Positions 1 through 7,027 are shown, numbered from the stretch's first letter. The stretch: DNA of 12,154 nt from Acinetobacter sp. (GCA_030152275.1 JASLHF010000071.1:1-12154), one strand, 5' to 3'. The notes: generated by a model not told the origin, from the sequence alone. Made by a program: numbers and translations.

Positions 1-149
1 GCCCCGCTGGTCATGCCGGCGGCCTGCATAAAGCCGTCGACGCCGGTCGCGGCAAAACCCTGCTGCTTGGCCAGCTGTGCGCTGATATCAAGCAATTCTT
101 TACGTTTTTGCTGTTTGTATCCGGCGGGATAGCGCATGTGAGGTAGCAT
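1..149 (-). CDS. TetR-family transcriptional regulator, N-terminal fragment (cut by window edge)
   Basis: Reading the minus strand from an ATG at 149 gives 49 residues beginning MLPHMRYPAGYKQQKRKELL, and the frame stays open to the window edge. Residues about 18-49 match the start of a TetR N-terminal helix-turn-helix domain: a basic stretch, then a helix ending in GF, then T-G-V-D-G-F-M-Q-A-A-G-M-T-S-G-A, which is the usual position of the DNA-contacting helices. An in-frame ATG at 137 is an equally plausible start; neither has a strong Shine-Dalgarno sequence. The ligand-binding C-terminal domain lies outside the window, so the effector is unknown. The gene is divergent from the SDR/isomerase pair and shares a spacer rich in inverted repeats. 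TetR proteins usually repress themselves and the divergent unit, so that is the inferred role. Confidence 0.85.
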   Translation of the reverse strand, partial: MLPHMRYPAGYKQQKRKELLDISAQLAKQQGFAATGVDGFMQAAGMTSG

Positions 150-176
150 CCAAAAGCTGTTTGACCGCTTAAAAAT

Positions 177-210
177 TATAACATAGTATTCGTTATAGTA
201 ACGATCGTTA
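177..210. promoter_or_regulatory. Candidate TetR operator: two adjacent inverted repeats
   Basis: The spacer between the divergent tetR and SDR genes contains TATAAC (177-182) and GTTATA (192-197), inverted with a 9-base gap. The perfect 12-base palindrome TAACGATCGTTA (199-210) follows immediately. CGTTAT also recurs as a direct repeat at 191-196 and 206-211, so the block looks like four related half-sites. It lies 28 bases upstream of the regulator's ATG and about 150 bases upstream of the SDR start, as expected for a TetR auto-operator. Binding is inferred, not shown. Confidence 0.5.
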
Positions 211-362
211 TGTAATAAAATACGAACAGGACGGCGCAGGGACGGGGCTCAATTAGCGCCCATGCCGCAATTCTATAAAGCAGTGTGTACAGCGCTGCGC
301 GCGAAGATGCGCTATGAATAACAAGCAGTAAAAAACGGCTCTAATCAACAGGGAGAGGGCTT

Positions 363-1103
363 ATGGAACAGCAGAGCAGCGCGCGCAAAGTTGCGCTGGT
401 GATTGGCGCAGGAGATGCCACAGGGGGCGAGATTGCCAAACGTTTTGCCCGCGGCGGCTATATTGCCTGTATGACGCGGCGCAATGCTGAAAAACTGCAG
501 CCGCTGATTGATGATATCCAGCAGCAGGGCGGTCAGGCTTACGGTTTTGCTTCTGATGCGCGTCGGGAAGAGGAAGTCATCGCGCTGATAGAGCAGATTG
601 AGTCTGAGATCGGCCCCATCGAAGTGATGGTATTTAATATCGGCGCTAATGTGCCTTGCAGTATTTTGGACGAAACTGCACGCAAGTATTTTAAAATTTG
701 GGAAATGGCGTGTTTTGGCGCATTTTTAACTGGCCGAGAAGCTGCGAAGCGCATGGCGGGCCGTGAGCGCGGGACGATTATTTTTACTGGCGCAACTGCA
801 GGGATGCGCGGTGCAGCAGGCTTTGCCGCATTTGCTGGGGCTAAACACGCCTTGCGCGCGCTGGCGCAAAGTATGGCGCGTGAGCTGGGGCCAAAGAATA
901 TTCATGTGGCGCATGTGGTGGTGGATGGCGCTATAGATACGGATTTTATTCAGCAAACATTTCCCGATGTGTATGCTAAAAAAGATCAGGACGGCATTTT
1001 GAATCCGGCGCATATTGCCGAAAATTATTGGCATTTGGCGCACCAGCCGCGTGATGCATGGACGCATGAACTGGACTTAAGGCCGTGGTCTGAGCGCTGG
1101 TAG
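363..1103 (+). CDS. SDR-fold protein with degenerate active site (SDR_c10-like)
   Basis: This is a 246-residue Rossmann-fold protein of the short-chain dehydrogenase/reductase superfamily, of normal length for a classical SDR. The cofactor loop near residues 14-22 reads IGAGDATGG, so the second glycine of the usual GxxxGxG is alanine (Ala19). The catalytic region FTGATAGMRGAAGFAAFAGAK (141-161) keeps Lys161, but Phe157 replaces the catalytic Tyr and Ala144 sits at the usual Ser position. The tetrad Asn position (W-E-M-A, about 116) is Ala. From memory this fits the conserved-domain subgroup SDR_c10, described as having Phe instead of Tyr. It may therefore bind NAD(P) without classical carbonyl reduction; the substrate is unknown. 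GGGAGAGGG (351-359) ends 3 bases before the ATG. The isomerase gene follows after 70 bases, probably co-transcribed. Confidence 0.88.
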   Translation: MEQQSSARKVALVIGAGDATGGEIAKRFARGGYIACMTRRNAEKLQPLIDDIQQQGGQAYGFASDARREEEVIALIEQIESEIGPIEVMVFNIGANVPCSILDETARKYFKIWEMACFGAFLTGREAAKRMAGRERGTIIFTGATAGMRGAAGFAAFAGAKHALRALAQSMARELGPKNIHVAHVVVDGAIDTDFIQQTFPDVYAKKDQDGILNPAHIAENYWHLAHQPRDAWTHELDLRPWSERW

Positions 1104-1173
1104 CGCACGGGTTTTAAGTTCGGCAAGAAAAGTGAAATACAGCGCAGAAATTTAAATAATTAGGTCAAATACG

Positions 1174-1770
1174 ATGAAAATAATAGAGTTTTATTTTGAT
1201 TTGGGCAGCCCGTACAGCTATGTGGGTTTTCACCGCATTCAGCAGATTGCGGCCGCAAATCAGACGGAAATTATATGGAAACCGATGCTGCTGGGCGGTG
1301 TCTTTAAAGCCACTGGCAACAGCAGCCCGATGGCTGTTCCGGCCAAAGCGCGTTATTCGATGCATGATCTGCAGCGCTGGTCAAAGCTTTGGGGTATTCC
1401 AGTGCAAATGAATCCGTATTTTCCAATTAATACGCTGCATTTAATGCGTTTGGTTACTGCTGTACAGCTGTTTCAGCCGGAAGATTTTTTACGCGTGCTG
1501 ACTGGTCTGTTTGACGCGATGTTTGGCCAGCCGCGCAATTTAAATGATGTGAATGAGTTTGCGGCTGTGGTGCAAGAGCTGGGACTAAGCAGAGCGCAAG
1601 TACAGGCTTGGCTGGAGGATGAAAAAGTCAAATCCGAATTGAAAGTGGTGACTGAGGAAGCCGTTGCGCGCGGTGTATTTGGGGCGCCCAGCTGGTTTGT
1701 CAATGACGAACTTTTTTGGGGCGTTGATCATTTACATTTTGTTGAATCTGCACTGCACGCCGCTGATTGA
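1174..1770 (+). CDS. 2-hydroxychromene-2-carboxylate isomerase family protein (DsbA/GST-kappa fold)
   Basis: This 198-residue cytosolic protein belongs to the DSBA-like thioredoxin family that includes NahD, the glutathione-dependent 2-hydroxychromene-2-carboxylate isomerase, and GST kappa. The N-terminus FYFDLGSPYSYVGFHRI (6-22) carries the family's SP-Y-SY motif, with Ser12 at the position of the glutathione-activating serine of NahD. A helical insert occupies roughly 50-150. The C-terminal GVFGAPSWFVNDELFWGVDHL (167-187) is the typical cis-Pro and FWG-D signature. Length is usual for the family. AGG at 1162-1164 precedes the ATG by about 9 bases. No other naphthalene-pathway gene is present, so isomerisation of a chromene is not assured; it may handle another glutathione-linked substrate. 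It sits behind the degenerate SDR, and a weak terminator-like hairpin follows its stop. Confidence 0.87.
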   Translation: MKIIEFYFDLGSPYSYVGFHRIQQIAAANQTEIIWKPMLLGGVFKATGNSSPMAVPAKARYSMHDLQRWSKLWGIPVQMNPYFPINTLHLMRLVTAVQLFQPEDFLRVLTGLFDAMFGQPRNLNDVNEFAAVVQELGLSRAQVQAWLEDEKVKSELKVVTEEAVARGVFGAPSWFVNDELFWGVDHLHFVESALHAAD

Positions 1771-1794
1771 ACATCTTTGGCAGTCGCGCTGCAG

Positions 1795-1817
1795 GCGCAG
1801 CTTAACACTGCGCTTTT
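1795..1817 (+). terminator. Weak intrinsic terminator after the isomerase gene
   Basis: GCGCAG (1795-1800) and CTGCGC (1808-1813) form a 6-bp GC-rich stem with a 7-base loop, followed by TTTT (1814-1817). It lies in the convergent gap between the isomerase and lysR. The T-run is short, so this is a modest candidate. Confidence 0.38.
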
Positions 1818-1829
1818 CTATGGCGTGTT

Positions 1830-2756
1830 TTATTTTGCAATTGGCGTTGGCTCAAAACCGCCGGCTGCGCTGAAGGCAGTCTGGAGTGCGGCAGCTGCGC
1901 GCTGCACCGGAGCATCCGCATTTTTGCGCCAAATTAAGCAGACTTTAGACGGTTCTGGCCGAGGAAGAAGTTCCAGCAGCCGGACGTCCGGCGGCAGAAT
2001 GCTTTTGAATTCTGCCGGTACAATACAGATGCCCAGCCCGGCTTCAACCAAGCCGAGCTGTGAAGCTTTGCGTGAGCGGATCTTTGATTTTTGCGGATAA
2101 AACCCATGATTAATGCATAAATTTGCAGCTAAATAGCTTAATCCGCCACGTTCTGCATGCGGTGTGGAAACAAACGGCTGCTGGCGCAAATCTGCAATTT
2201 TGACGCTGCTTTTTCCTCCAAAATAGGCGTCGTCCCGATGCACGGCCACATACAGCGTCTGCGCATACAGTTCTATGCAGTGCACATCCTGCAAATTGCG
2301 CAATACCGGCGGCCGGATCAGGCCCAAATCAATAGATGCATTCTTTACAGCTTCAATTTGCTGTTCGGATGACAATGTGCTGATTTCAATTTCCAAAGAT
2401 TGCTGCCGGCATAGCTGATTCAGACACTGAATTTTAACAGCATCCATGACAATGCTGCTGGAATGCGCCAGCTGAAGACTGCGCCCGTGGCCATTGGCAA
2501 TACGCTGTGCGGTCTCGATTGAATGTTCAATATTCAGCAGATGCATTTTCAGCTGCTGATAAAATGAGTGGCCGGCTGCGGTCAGGGCTATCTTCTTTTC
2601 GCTGCGGTCAAACACACAAAAACCCAAGGCATCTTCCAGCATTTTAATTTGCCGGCTAAGGGCGGACTGCGCGATAAACAGCTGTTCTGCGGCTGCGCTA
2701 TAGCTGCCGGCTTCAACGATGGCCATAAAGTATTGGTATTGTTTAAGGGTTTTCAT
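1830..2756 (-). CDS. LysR-type transcriptional regulator
   Basis: This is a 308-residue protein of standard LysR length. Residues 1-60 form the winged helix-turn-helix: MKTLKQYQYFMAIVEAGSYS, then AAAEQL, then the recognition helix AQSALSRQIKMLEDALG, with the usual F-D-R-S after it. A linker helix (about 60-90) leads to a two-lobe periplasmic-binding-type effector domain from about residue 90 on, with recognisable S-I-D-L-G-L-I and E-A-G-L-G-I-C-I-V-P segments. Family knowledge says such proteins are tetrameric activators or repressors that sense a small metabolite; the effector cannot be named. The ATG at 2756 has no clear Shine-Dalgarno sequence. It is convergent with the isomerase and divergent from a short membrane peptide gene. 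LysR regulators often control the divergent gene, so the peptide or a distant locus may be the target. Confidence 0.93.
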   Translation of the reverse strand: MKTLKQYQYFMAIVEAGSYSAAAEQLFIAQSALSRQIKMLEDALGFCVFDRSEKKIALTAAGHSFYQQLKMHLLNIEHSIETAQRIANGHGRSLQLAHSSSIVMDAVKIQCLNQLCRQQSLEIEISTLSSEQQIEAVKNASIDLGLIRPPVLRNLQDVHCIELYAQTLYVAVHRDDAYFGGKSSVKIADLRQQPFVSTPHAERGGLSYLAANLCINHGFYPQKSKIRSRKASQLGLVEAGLGICIVPAEFKSILPPDVRLLELLPRPEPSKVCLIWRKNADAPVQRAAAALQTAFSAAGGFEPTPIAK

Positions 2757-2825
2757 ATCTTGAAATGAGATGGGTGGTTATAAATTTGATATTAGATTAG
2801 ATCGTTGATTTTGCCTATCTTGAAA
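2756..2825. repeat. Ten-base direct repeat TATCTTGAAA flanking the lysR promoter spacer
   Basis: TATCTTGAAA occurs at 2756-2765, overlapping the lysR start codon, and again at 2816-2825, just upstream of the small peptide gene. The copies are exactly 60 bases apart. They bracket the AT-rich divergent promoter region. They could be regulator contact sites, or coincidence in AT-rich DNA. Confidence 0.3.
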
Positions 2826-2851
2826 GCAGGAGATTGCAGAAAGGTGTCAAG

Positions 2852-2965
2852 ATGGGTCGAATTTTAGCGGTTTGGCTGGCAGTAATTGCGCTGTGTTTAG
2901 CGGCGCAGCAGTTTGATTTTTTTAAGCTGGGTCATGTTTCGGAATCGGCTGTGCTTAATGACTAA
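2852..2965 (+). CDS. Small single-span membrane or exported peptide (37 aa), function unknown
   Basis: An ATG at 2852 opens a 37-codon frame ending in TAA at 2963-2965. The ribosome binding site AAGGTG (2841-2846) lies 5 bases upstream, better than most in the window. The peptide starts MGRILAVWLAVIALCLAAQQ, giving one hydrophobic helix of about 15-17 residues, followed by a short polar tail with F-D-F-F-K-L-G and a final N-D. A strong terminator stem begins 29 bases after the stop, as expected for a short monocistronic unit. It is divergent from lysR. I do not recognise the family. A very short signal-anchor protein is the likeliest reading, and a non-coding explanation is possible. Confidence 0.55.
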   Translation: MGRILAVWLAVIALCLAAQQFDFFKLGHVSESAVLND

Positions 2966-2993
2966 CACACGTATGCATTTAAGAATGCGGAGA

Positions 2994-3025
2994 ATAAAAA
3001 AGCGAACCGGAGTTCGCTTTTTTAT
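2994..3025. terminator. Strong bidirectional Rho-independent terminator
   Basis: A perfect 14-bp stem pairs 2994-3007 with 3012-3025 around the tetraloop CGGA. The core is GCGAAC/GTTCGC, flanked by A6 on the left and T6 on the right, so each strand has a GC stem followed by a U-tract. It lies between the convergent small peptide gene and the aldehyde dehydrogenase gene and should end both transcripts. Confidence 0.92.
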
Positions 3026-3037
3026 ATTTGTGCAGTT

Positions 3038-4549
3038 TTAGAAAAAGCCCATTGGCTTAGTTGAATAGCTCACCAGCAGGTTCTTGGTTTGCTGGTAATG
3101 ATCCAGCATCATTTTGTGATTTTCACGGCCGATACCGGATTTTTTGTAACCGCCAAACGCTGCATGCGCAGGGTAGATATGGTAGCAGTTGGTCCATACG
3201 CGGCCAGCCTGAATAGCGCGGCCTGCGCGGTAAGAGGTGTGCGCTGAACGTGACCAAACGCCAGCGCCCAGACCGTAAATGGTGTCATTGGCAATTTTCA
3301 TTGCGTCATCAAAGTCTTTGAATGTGGTGACTGAAAGCACAGGGCCGAAAATTTCCTCTTGGAAAATCTTCATGCTGTTGTCGCCTTTGAAAATAGTCGG
3401 TTCAATGTAGAAACCGGTACCAACTTCATGGCGTTCGCCGCCGCCAGTCAGCACTTGTGCGCCCTCGGAACGTCCAGTTGCGATACAGCCTAGAATTTTA
3501 TCCTGCTGTTCTTGAGATGCCTGTGCGCCGATCATCGTGTCGGTATCCAGCGGGTGGCCGGTTTTAATGCGTTTTACCCGTTCAATGGCTTTTTCCAAGA
3601 ATTTGTCAGCAATGCTTTCATGCACCAGCGCGCGTGACGGGCAGGTACAAATTTCGCCTTGGTTCAGCGCAAACATGGCAAAGCCTTCCAGCGCTTTATC
3701 CAAATAGTCATCGTCTTTGTCCATGACGTCTTCAAAGAAGATGTTTGGCGATTTGCCGCCTAGTTCGAGCGTGACCGGAATAATATTTTCAGTCGCATAT
3801 TGCATAATCATTTGGCCGACAGCTGTGGAGCCGGTAAACGCAATTTTGGCAATACGCGGGTTGGTGGCCAGCGGACGGCCAACTTCAACGCCGTAGCCAT
3901 TGACAATGTTCAGCACGCCCGGCGGCAGAATGTCTTGAATCAGCTCAGCCAGCACCAAAATGCTGACAGGCGTTTGTTCTGCCGGTTTCAGCACAATACA
4001 GTTGCCTGCAGCCAAGGCTGGCGCAAGCTTCCACGCGGCCATTAAAATTGGGAAGTTCCAAGGAATAATTTGGCCCACAACGCCCAAAGGCTCATGGAAA
4101 TGGTAGGCAATCGTATCTTCATCAATTTCTGAAATGCCGCCTTCCTGCGCGCGGATGCAGCCGGCAAAATAGCGGAAATGGTCAATCGTCAGCGGAATGT
4201 CTGCTGCCAGTGTTTCACGGATGGGTTTACCGTTATCCCATGTTTCAGCCACTGCCAGCAGTTCTAAATTCTCTTCCAGACGGTCAGCGATTTTCAGCAG
4301 AATATTAGAGCGCACAGTTGGAGATGCGCTGTTCCAAGAGGCTTTGGCTGCATGGGCTGCATCTAGCGCCAGTTCAATATCTTCTGCAGATGAACGCGGC
4401 ACTTTGGTAAATACTTTGCCATCGACAGGAGAGATATTGTCAAAGTATTCGCCTTTCACTGGCGCGACCCATTTGCCGCCAATGAAATTTTCATATTGAG
4501 ATTTAAATTGGACTTTTGAACCATTTTGATTAGGATCGGCGTAACGCAT
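3038..4549 (-). CDS. NAD-dependent acetaldehyde dehydrogenase (AldB/ExaC/AcoD type)
   Basis: This is a 503-residue soluble aldehyde dehydrogenase that oxidises acetaldehyde or related short aldehydes to the acid. It carries the oxyanion asparagine in PWNFP (Asn165), the cofactor-loop FTGS (238-241), the general base in LELGGKSPNI (Glu262), and the nucleophile in NQGEICTCPSR (Cys301). The C-T-C-P-S-R context and the ending around KNLLVSYSTKPMGFF are typical of the AldB/ExaC/AcoD branch as I recall it. Length is normal and no motif is broken. AAGGAA lies about 8 bases upstream of the ATG. The gene is divergent from a GAF-domain regulator across a 218-base spacer holding AAGGTTG repeats. An iron alcohol dehydrogenase nearby supplies a plausible partner for ethanol oxidation. 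Exact substrate range is inferred. Confidence 0.95.
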   Translation of the reverse strand: MRYADPNQNGSKVQFKSQYENFIGGKWVAPVKGEYFDNISPVDGKVFTKVPRSSAEDIELALDAAHAAKASWNSASPTVRSNILLKIADRLEENLELLAVAETWDNGKPIRETLAADIPLTIDHFRYFAGCIRAQEGGISEIDEDTIAYHFHEPLGVVGQIIPWNFPILMAAWKLAPALAAGNCIVLKPAEQTPVSILVLAELIQDILPPGVLNIVNGYGVEVGRPLATNPRIAKIAFTGSTAVGQMIMQYATENIIPVTLELGGKSPNIFFEDVMDKDDDYLDKALEGFAMFALNQGEICTCPSRALVHESIADKFLEKAIERVKRIKTGHPLDTDTMIGAQASQEQQDKILGCIATGRSEGAQVLTGGGERHEVGTGFYIEPTIFKGDNSMKIFQEEIFGPVLSVTTFKDFDDAMKIANDTIYGLGAGVWSRSAHTSYRAGRAIQAGRVWTNCYHIYPAHAAFGGYKKSGIGRENHKMMLDHYQQTKNLLVSYSTKPMGFF

Positions 4550-4649
4550 AATGAAATTCCTTTTGCTTATTTTGGTGTTTTGATGCCAAGTTCTTTGCCG
4601 CTTTGGTATAAGGTACTTTTGTACATTATTTAATTAGCATACTGACTAT

Positions 4650-4691
4650 AAGGTTGGCAAAAGGTTGGTTGAATGACGGTTTACAACCTTT
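4650..4691. promoter_or_regulatory. AAGGTTG repeat array, candidate operator between aldehyde dehydrogenase and its regulator
   Basis: AAGGTTG occurs at 4650-4656 and 4661-4667, 11 bases apart or about one helical turn. The inverted copy CAACCTTT lies at 4684-4691. AAAGGTTG (4660-4667) and CAACCTTT form an exact 8-base inverted repeat with a 16-base gap. The array sits in the middle of the divergent spacer, 101 bases from the dehydrogenase start and 77 bases from the regulator start. The neighbouring GAF-domain regulator is the obvious candidate binder; this is inferred. Confidence 0.5.
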
Positions 4692-4767
4692 CGACAAATA
4701 GTTACAAGGATAAAGGCATAAGGATAGAAAAAACGGGCCGCAGTTGAGATGCTAAAGGATATAAGCC

Positions 4768-5946
4768 ATGCGCAATTTAGTGGAAAAAAGGAAACAAATA
4801 GAACAATTTAGGCAAAGCAGCAGTCTTTCTCCCCAACATGCGGAACAGCTGGGCCAAAGCATCCTGAGTTCATGGCGCCGCTCCAGCAGCGCAGCCATTC
4901 CTAAAGACCGCTCTGCTGCGCCGCTGCAGGCGGTGTCCGCTGGGCATCCTAATGCGCTGCAGCAGGCGCTTGAACGCTGCGCGCAGGATCTGCAGCATAT
5001 TGCAGAGCAGTCGTCTATGGTGGTTGCAGTCGGAGATGTCGGCAGCACGATTATTTGGAGCGCGTCCAGCCGGCAAATGCGCAGCGCGGCTGAAAGCGTG
5101 CATTTTATGGCGGGCGGACAATGGAAAGAAGAATTGGTGGGCACCAATGCGCTGGCGCTGTCACTGAAAACTCAGCAGGCCAGCTGTGTATTTTCTAATG
5201 AGCATTATATGGCGTCGATTCATGACTGGGTATGTTACGCCGCGCCGATTATTGACCCGTATTCCAAACAGATTTTAGGCGTGATTGATCTGTCCACCAC
5301 GTGGAAAAATCATAACAGTTTAGGTCTGCTGGCGGCTGAGCGCTGCGCTTCAATTATACAGGGCGCGCTGCTGGAGCAGCATCAGCAGCAGCTGTATATC
5401 CGCGCCTTTGCGGCCTCACAGGCGCTGTTTAACGGTAAAGTGCTGGTATTGACTCCGCGCCAGATTGAAATTTTGGTCATTTTGGCGCTCTGCCCGCAGG
5501 GCATGACGCTGGAAACGCTGCATCAGGCGCTGTATGGCGAACGCAAAGTCAGCATTGGCACCCTAAAAGCAGAAATGTCACAGCTGCGTGATGTGCTGGG
5601 CGGCATGCTGGGCTCGCGCCCTTACCGGATTTTGGCCAATGTGGAGGCAGATTTTCTGCAGGCGGAGCAGGCGCTGGATGCCGGCTATATCGAGTCGGCG
5701 CTGAAGCTGTGTTCTGGCGTATTTTTGGCTAAAACTGAAAGCCCGTTTTTATGCGCATGGCGTGACTGTCTGGAATCGCGCCTGAGCGACGCGATTTTTA
5801 AAGCCAATGAAACCGATGTGCTGCTGCGCCATGTGGCGCGTTTTCCCGAGGCGGTGGATGCAGTAGAACGCTTGATTGAGCTGATGCCGAAGCAGCACCC
5901 AGTGCATCAGACACTGCTGAAAAACAAGCACCTGAACGGCAGCTGA
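4768..5946 (+). CDS. AcoR-like GAF-domain regulator with OmpR/SARP-like C-terminal half
   Basis: This 392-residue regulator begins like AcoR-type activators: a helix with S-I-L-S-S-W-R-R-S (31-39), then a GAF sensory domain at roughly 70-200 containing the typical W-K-E-E-L-V-G-T-N-A-L (119-129) and I-L-G-V-I-D-L-S (169-176). AcoR relatives continue into a sigma-54-interacting AAA+ ATPase, but here there is no Walker A, GAFTGA or Fis-type helix. Residues about 222-290 instead resemble an OmpR-type winged helix (LTPRQIEILVILAL, then TLKAEMSQLRDVLG). Residues about 295-380 resemble the helical repeat domain of SARP regulators (ALKLCSGVFL, then WRDCLESRLSDAI). It should act on sigma-70 promoters. 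AAGGA (4755-4759) lies 8 bases before the ATG. Its divergent position suggests control of the aldehyde dehydrogenase, perhaps sensing an aldehyde or alcohol. Confidence 0.85.
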   Translation: MRNLVEKRKQIEQFRQSSSLSPQHAEQLGQSILSSWRRSSSAAIPKDRSAAPLQAVSAGHPNALQQALERCAQDLQHIAEQSSMVVAVGDVGSTIIWSASSRQMRSAAESVHFMAGGQWKEELVGTNALALSLKTQQASCVFSNEHYMASIHDWVCYAAPIIDPYSKQILGVIDLSTTWKNHNSLGLLAAERCASIIQGALLEQHQQQLYIRAFAASQALFNGKVLVLTPRQIEILVILALCPQGMTLETLHQALYGERKVSIGTLKAEMSQLRDVLGGMLGSRPYRILANVEADFLQAEQALDAGYIESALKLCSGVFLAKTESPFLCAWRDCLESRLSDAIFKANETDVLLRHVARFPEAVDAVERLIELMPKQHPVHQTLLKNKHLNGS

Positions 5947-6011
5947 AGCAAGCAATGCCTTGACCGGCTTTCGGCGGCAGGCCCGCTTCATCGCTGCGAA
6001 ATGATTTGAGT

Positions 6012-6992
6012 TTACAGCCCTTTGCTGTTTAACCAGCTGAACAGCTGGTGATAGACATTTTCACGAACCGGCTGCTGCGACAGCACCAAGTCGTGCAAGC
6101 CATTGTGAATTTCACACAGTGTCACATCGCCCTGAATTTTACGGGCATATTTTTCAATGTCTTTAACGCCTAAAATAATATCGCTGGTCTGAGCGTCTTT
6201 GCCCCATTTACGCGGATTTTTGGTTTGATGTGAATGCATAACCAGCACGGGCACATCTATTTTGACACCGCGGTGAATTTCTTTTTGCGCTTCGTGAATA
6301 GCCGTCACAAAACTGAGGCGCACTGTCGGATAGGCTGTTTTTTTCCAGTCGAGGCTAAAGTCCCATTCGCCTTTTAAGTCCTTGTGCAGGCTAGGGGTAT
6401 ACCACTTGTTTAATTCGCTGGGAAACTGCAGATTGGGGAACAGTTTGCCTAATTTGCTGAGCTGCGGTACACCGAATTTCCGTTTAATGGGGTGCATGTT
6501 GAAATCATAAAATGGACTGTTGGCCCACAGCGCTTTGATCAGCGGATGATTCGGGTGATGGGCTGCATACAATGTTGCCGTTAAGCCGCCGGTTGAATGC
6601 CCGCACAGCAAAACGGCGTCATGGTCTTCTGCGCCGATAATGTCTAAAGCCTGCGTGATTTCGGCATCATATTCTGCAATTGCGCGCACATTGTAATAGT
6701 GCTGATGGGGCAAAATCGAGCGCCCGTATTTTCTCAAATCCAGCGCATAAAAGTCGAAACCGTGCTGATTAAACTGTTCAGCCATTTCGGTTTGAAAAAA
6801 ATAGTCAATAAAGCCATGAATATATAAGACCGCTTTGCGGACTGGCTGCAGCGCTTTTTTGCGGATGAGGGTTGCGGTTACTGCGCCTTCATAGTCATCA
6901 GGAAAATGCAGTGTGGCCTGCTGGTAACCTGCGCCAAGCAGATCAGGCTGATAGGTATAAGGAAGTTGGTCGGTGTGCGGGGATGTCATCAT
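6012..6992 (-). CDS. Alpha/beta hydrolase, serine lysophospholipase/esterase-like
   Basis: This is a 326-residue soluble alpha/beta-hydrolase of the Hydrolase_4 (monoacylglycerol lipase/lysophospholipase) type. The oxyanion-hole strand reads VLYIHGFIDYFF (55-66), the nucleophile elbow is GHSTGG (Ser133), and the catalytic histidine is in HNGLHDLVLS (His300). The acid is probably an Asp after strand 7 (AQTSDII). No signal peptide is visible, so it is likely cytosolic. Two consecutive ATGs (6992 and 6989) are possible starts, with GAG just upstream. It lies downstream of the iron alcohol dehydrogenase on the same strand, but a composite terminator separates them, so it probably has its own promoter. 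Freeing an alcohol from an ester for the neighbouring dehydrogenases would fit the context, but substrate is not readable from the sequence. Confidence 0.88.
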   Translation of the reverse strand: MMTSPHTDQLPYTYQPDLLGAGYQQATLHFPDDYEGAVTATLIRKKALQPVRKAVLYIHGFIDYFFQTEMAEQFNQHGFDFYALDLRKYGRSILPHQHYYNVRAIAEYDAEITQALDIIGAEDHDAVLLCGHSTGGLTATLYAAHHPNHPLIKALWANSPFYDFNMHPIKRKFGVPQLSKLGKLFPNLQFPSELNKWYTPSLHKDLKGEWDFSLDWKKTAYPTVRLSFVTAIHEAQKEIHRGVKIDVPVLVMHSHQTKNPRKWGKDAQTSDIILGVKDIEKYARKIQGDVTLCEIHNGLHDLVLSQQPVRENVYHQLFSWLNSKGL

Positions 6993-7027
6993 GAGCTCTG
7001 TTTTTTTATTGTCGTAGATTGTTCTCC

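Noticed and set aside
726..1067. 113-codon open frame antisense to the SDR gene
   Set aside because: It is fully overlapped by the SDR gene, has no family resemblance and no ribosome binding site.
1777..2100. 107-codon open frame on the plus strand over the end of lysR
   Set aside because: It is the shadow of the lysR C-terminal coding region; its composition is Ser/Ala/Arg rich and it has no domain.
4550..4767. Sigma-54 promoter expected for an AcoR-like system (TTGGCA near 4654)
   Set aside because: The GG is not followed ten bases later by GC on either strand, and the regulator lacks an AAA+ domain.
4752..5147. 131-codon open frame antisense to the GAF regulator
   Set aside because: It lies wholly opposite a confidently coding gene, is rich in Cys and Ser as antisense frames are, and shows no domain.
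5947..6011. Terminator in the convergent gap after the GAF regulator
   Set aside because: Only an imperfect GC-rich hairpin is visible and neither strand has a T-run after it.
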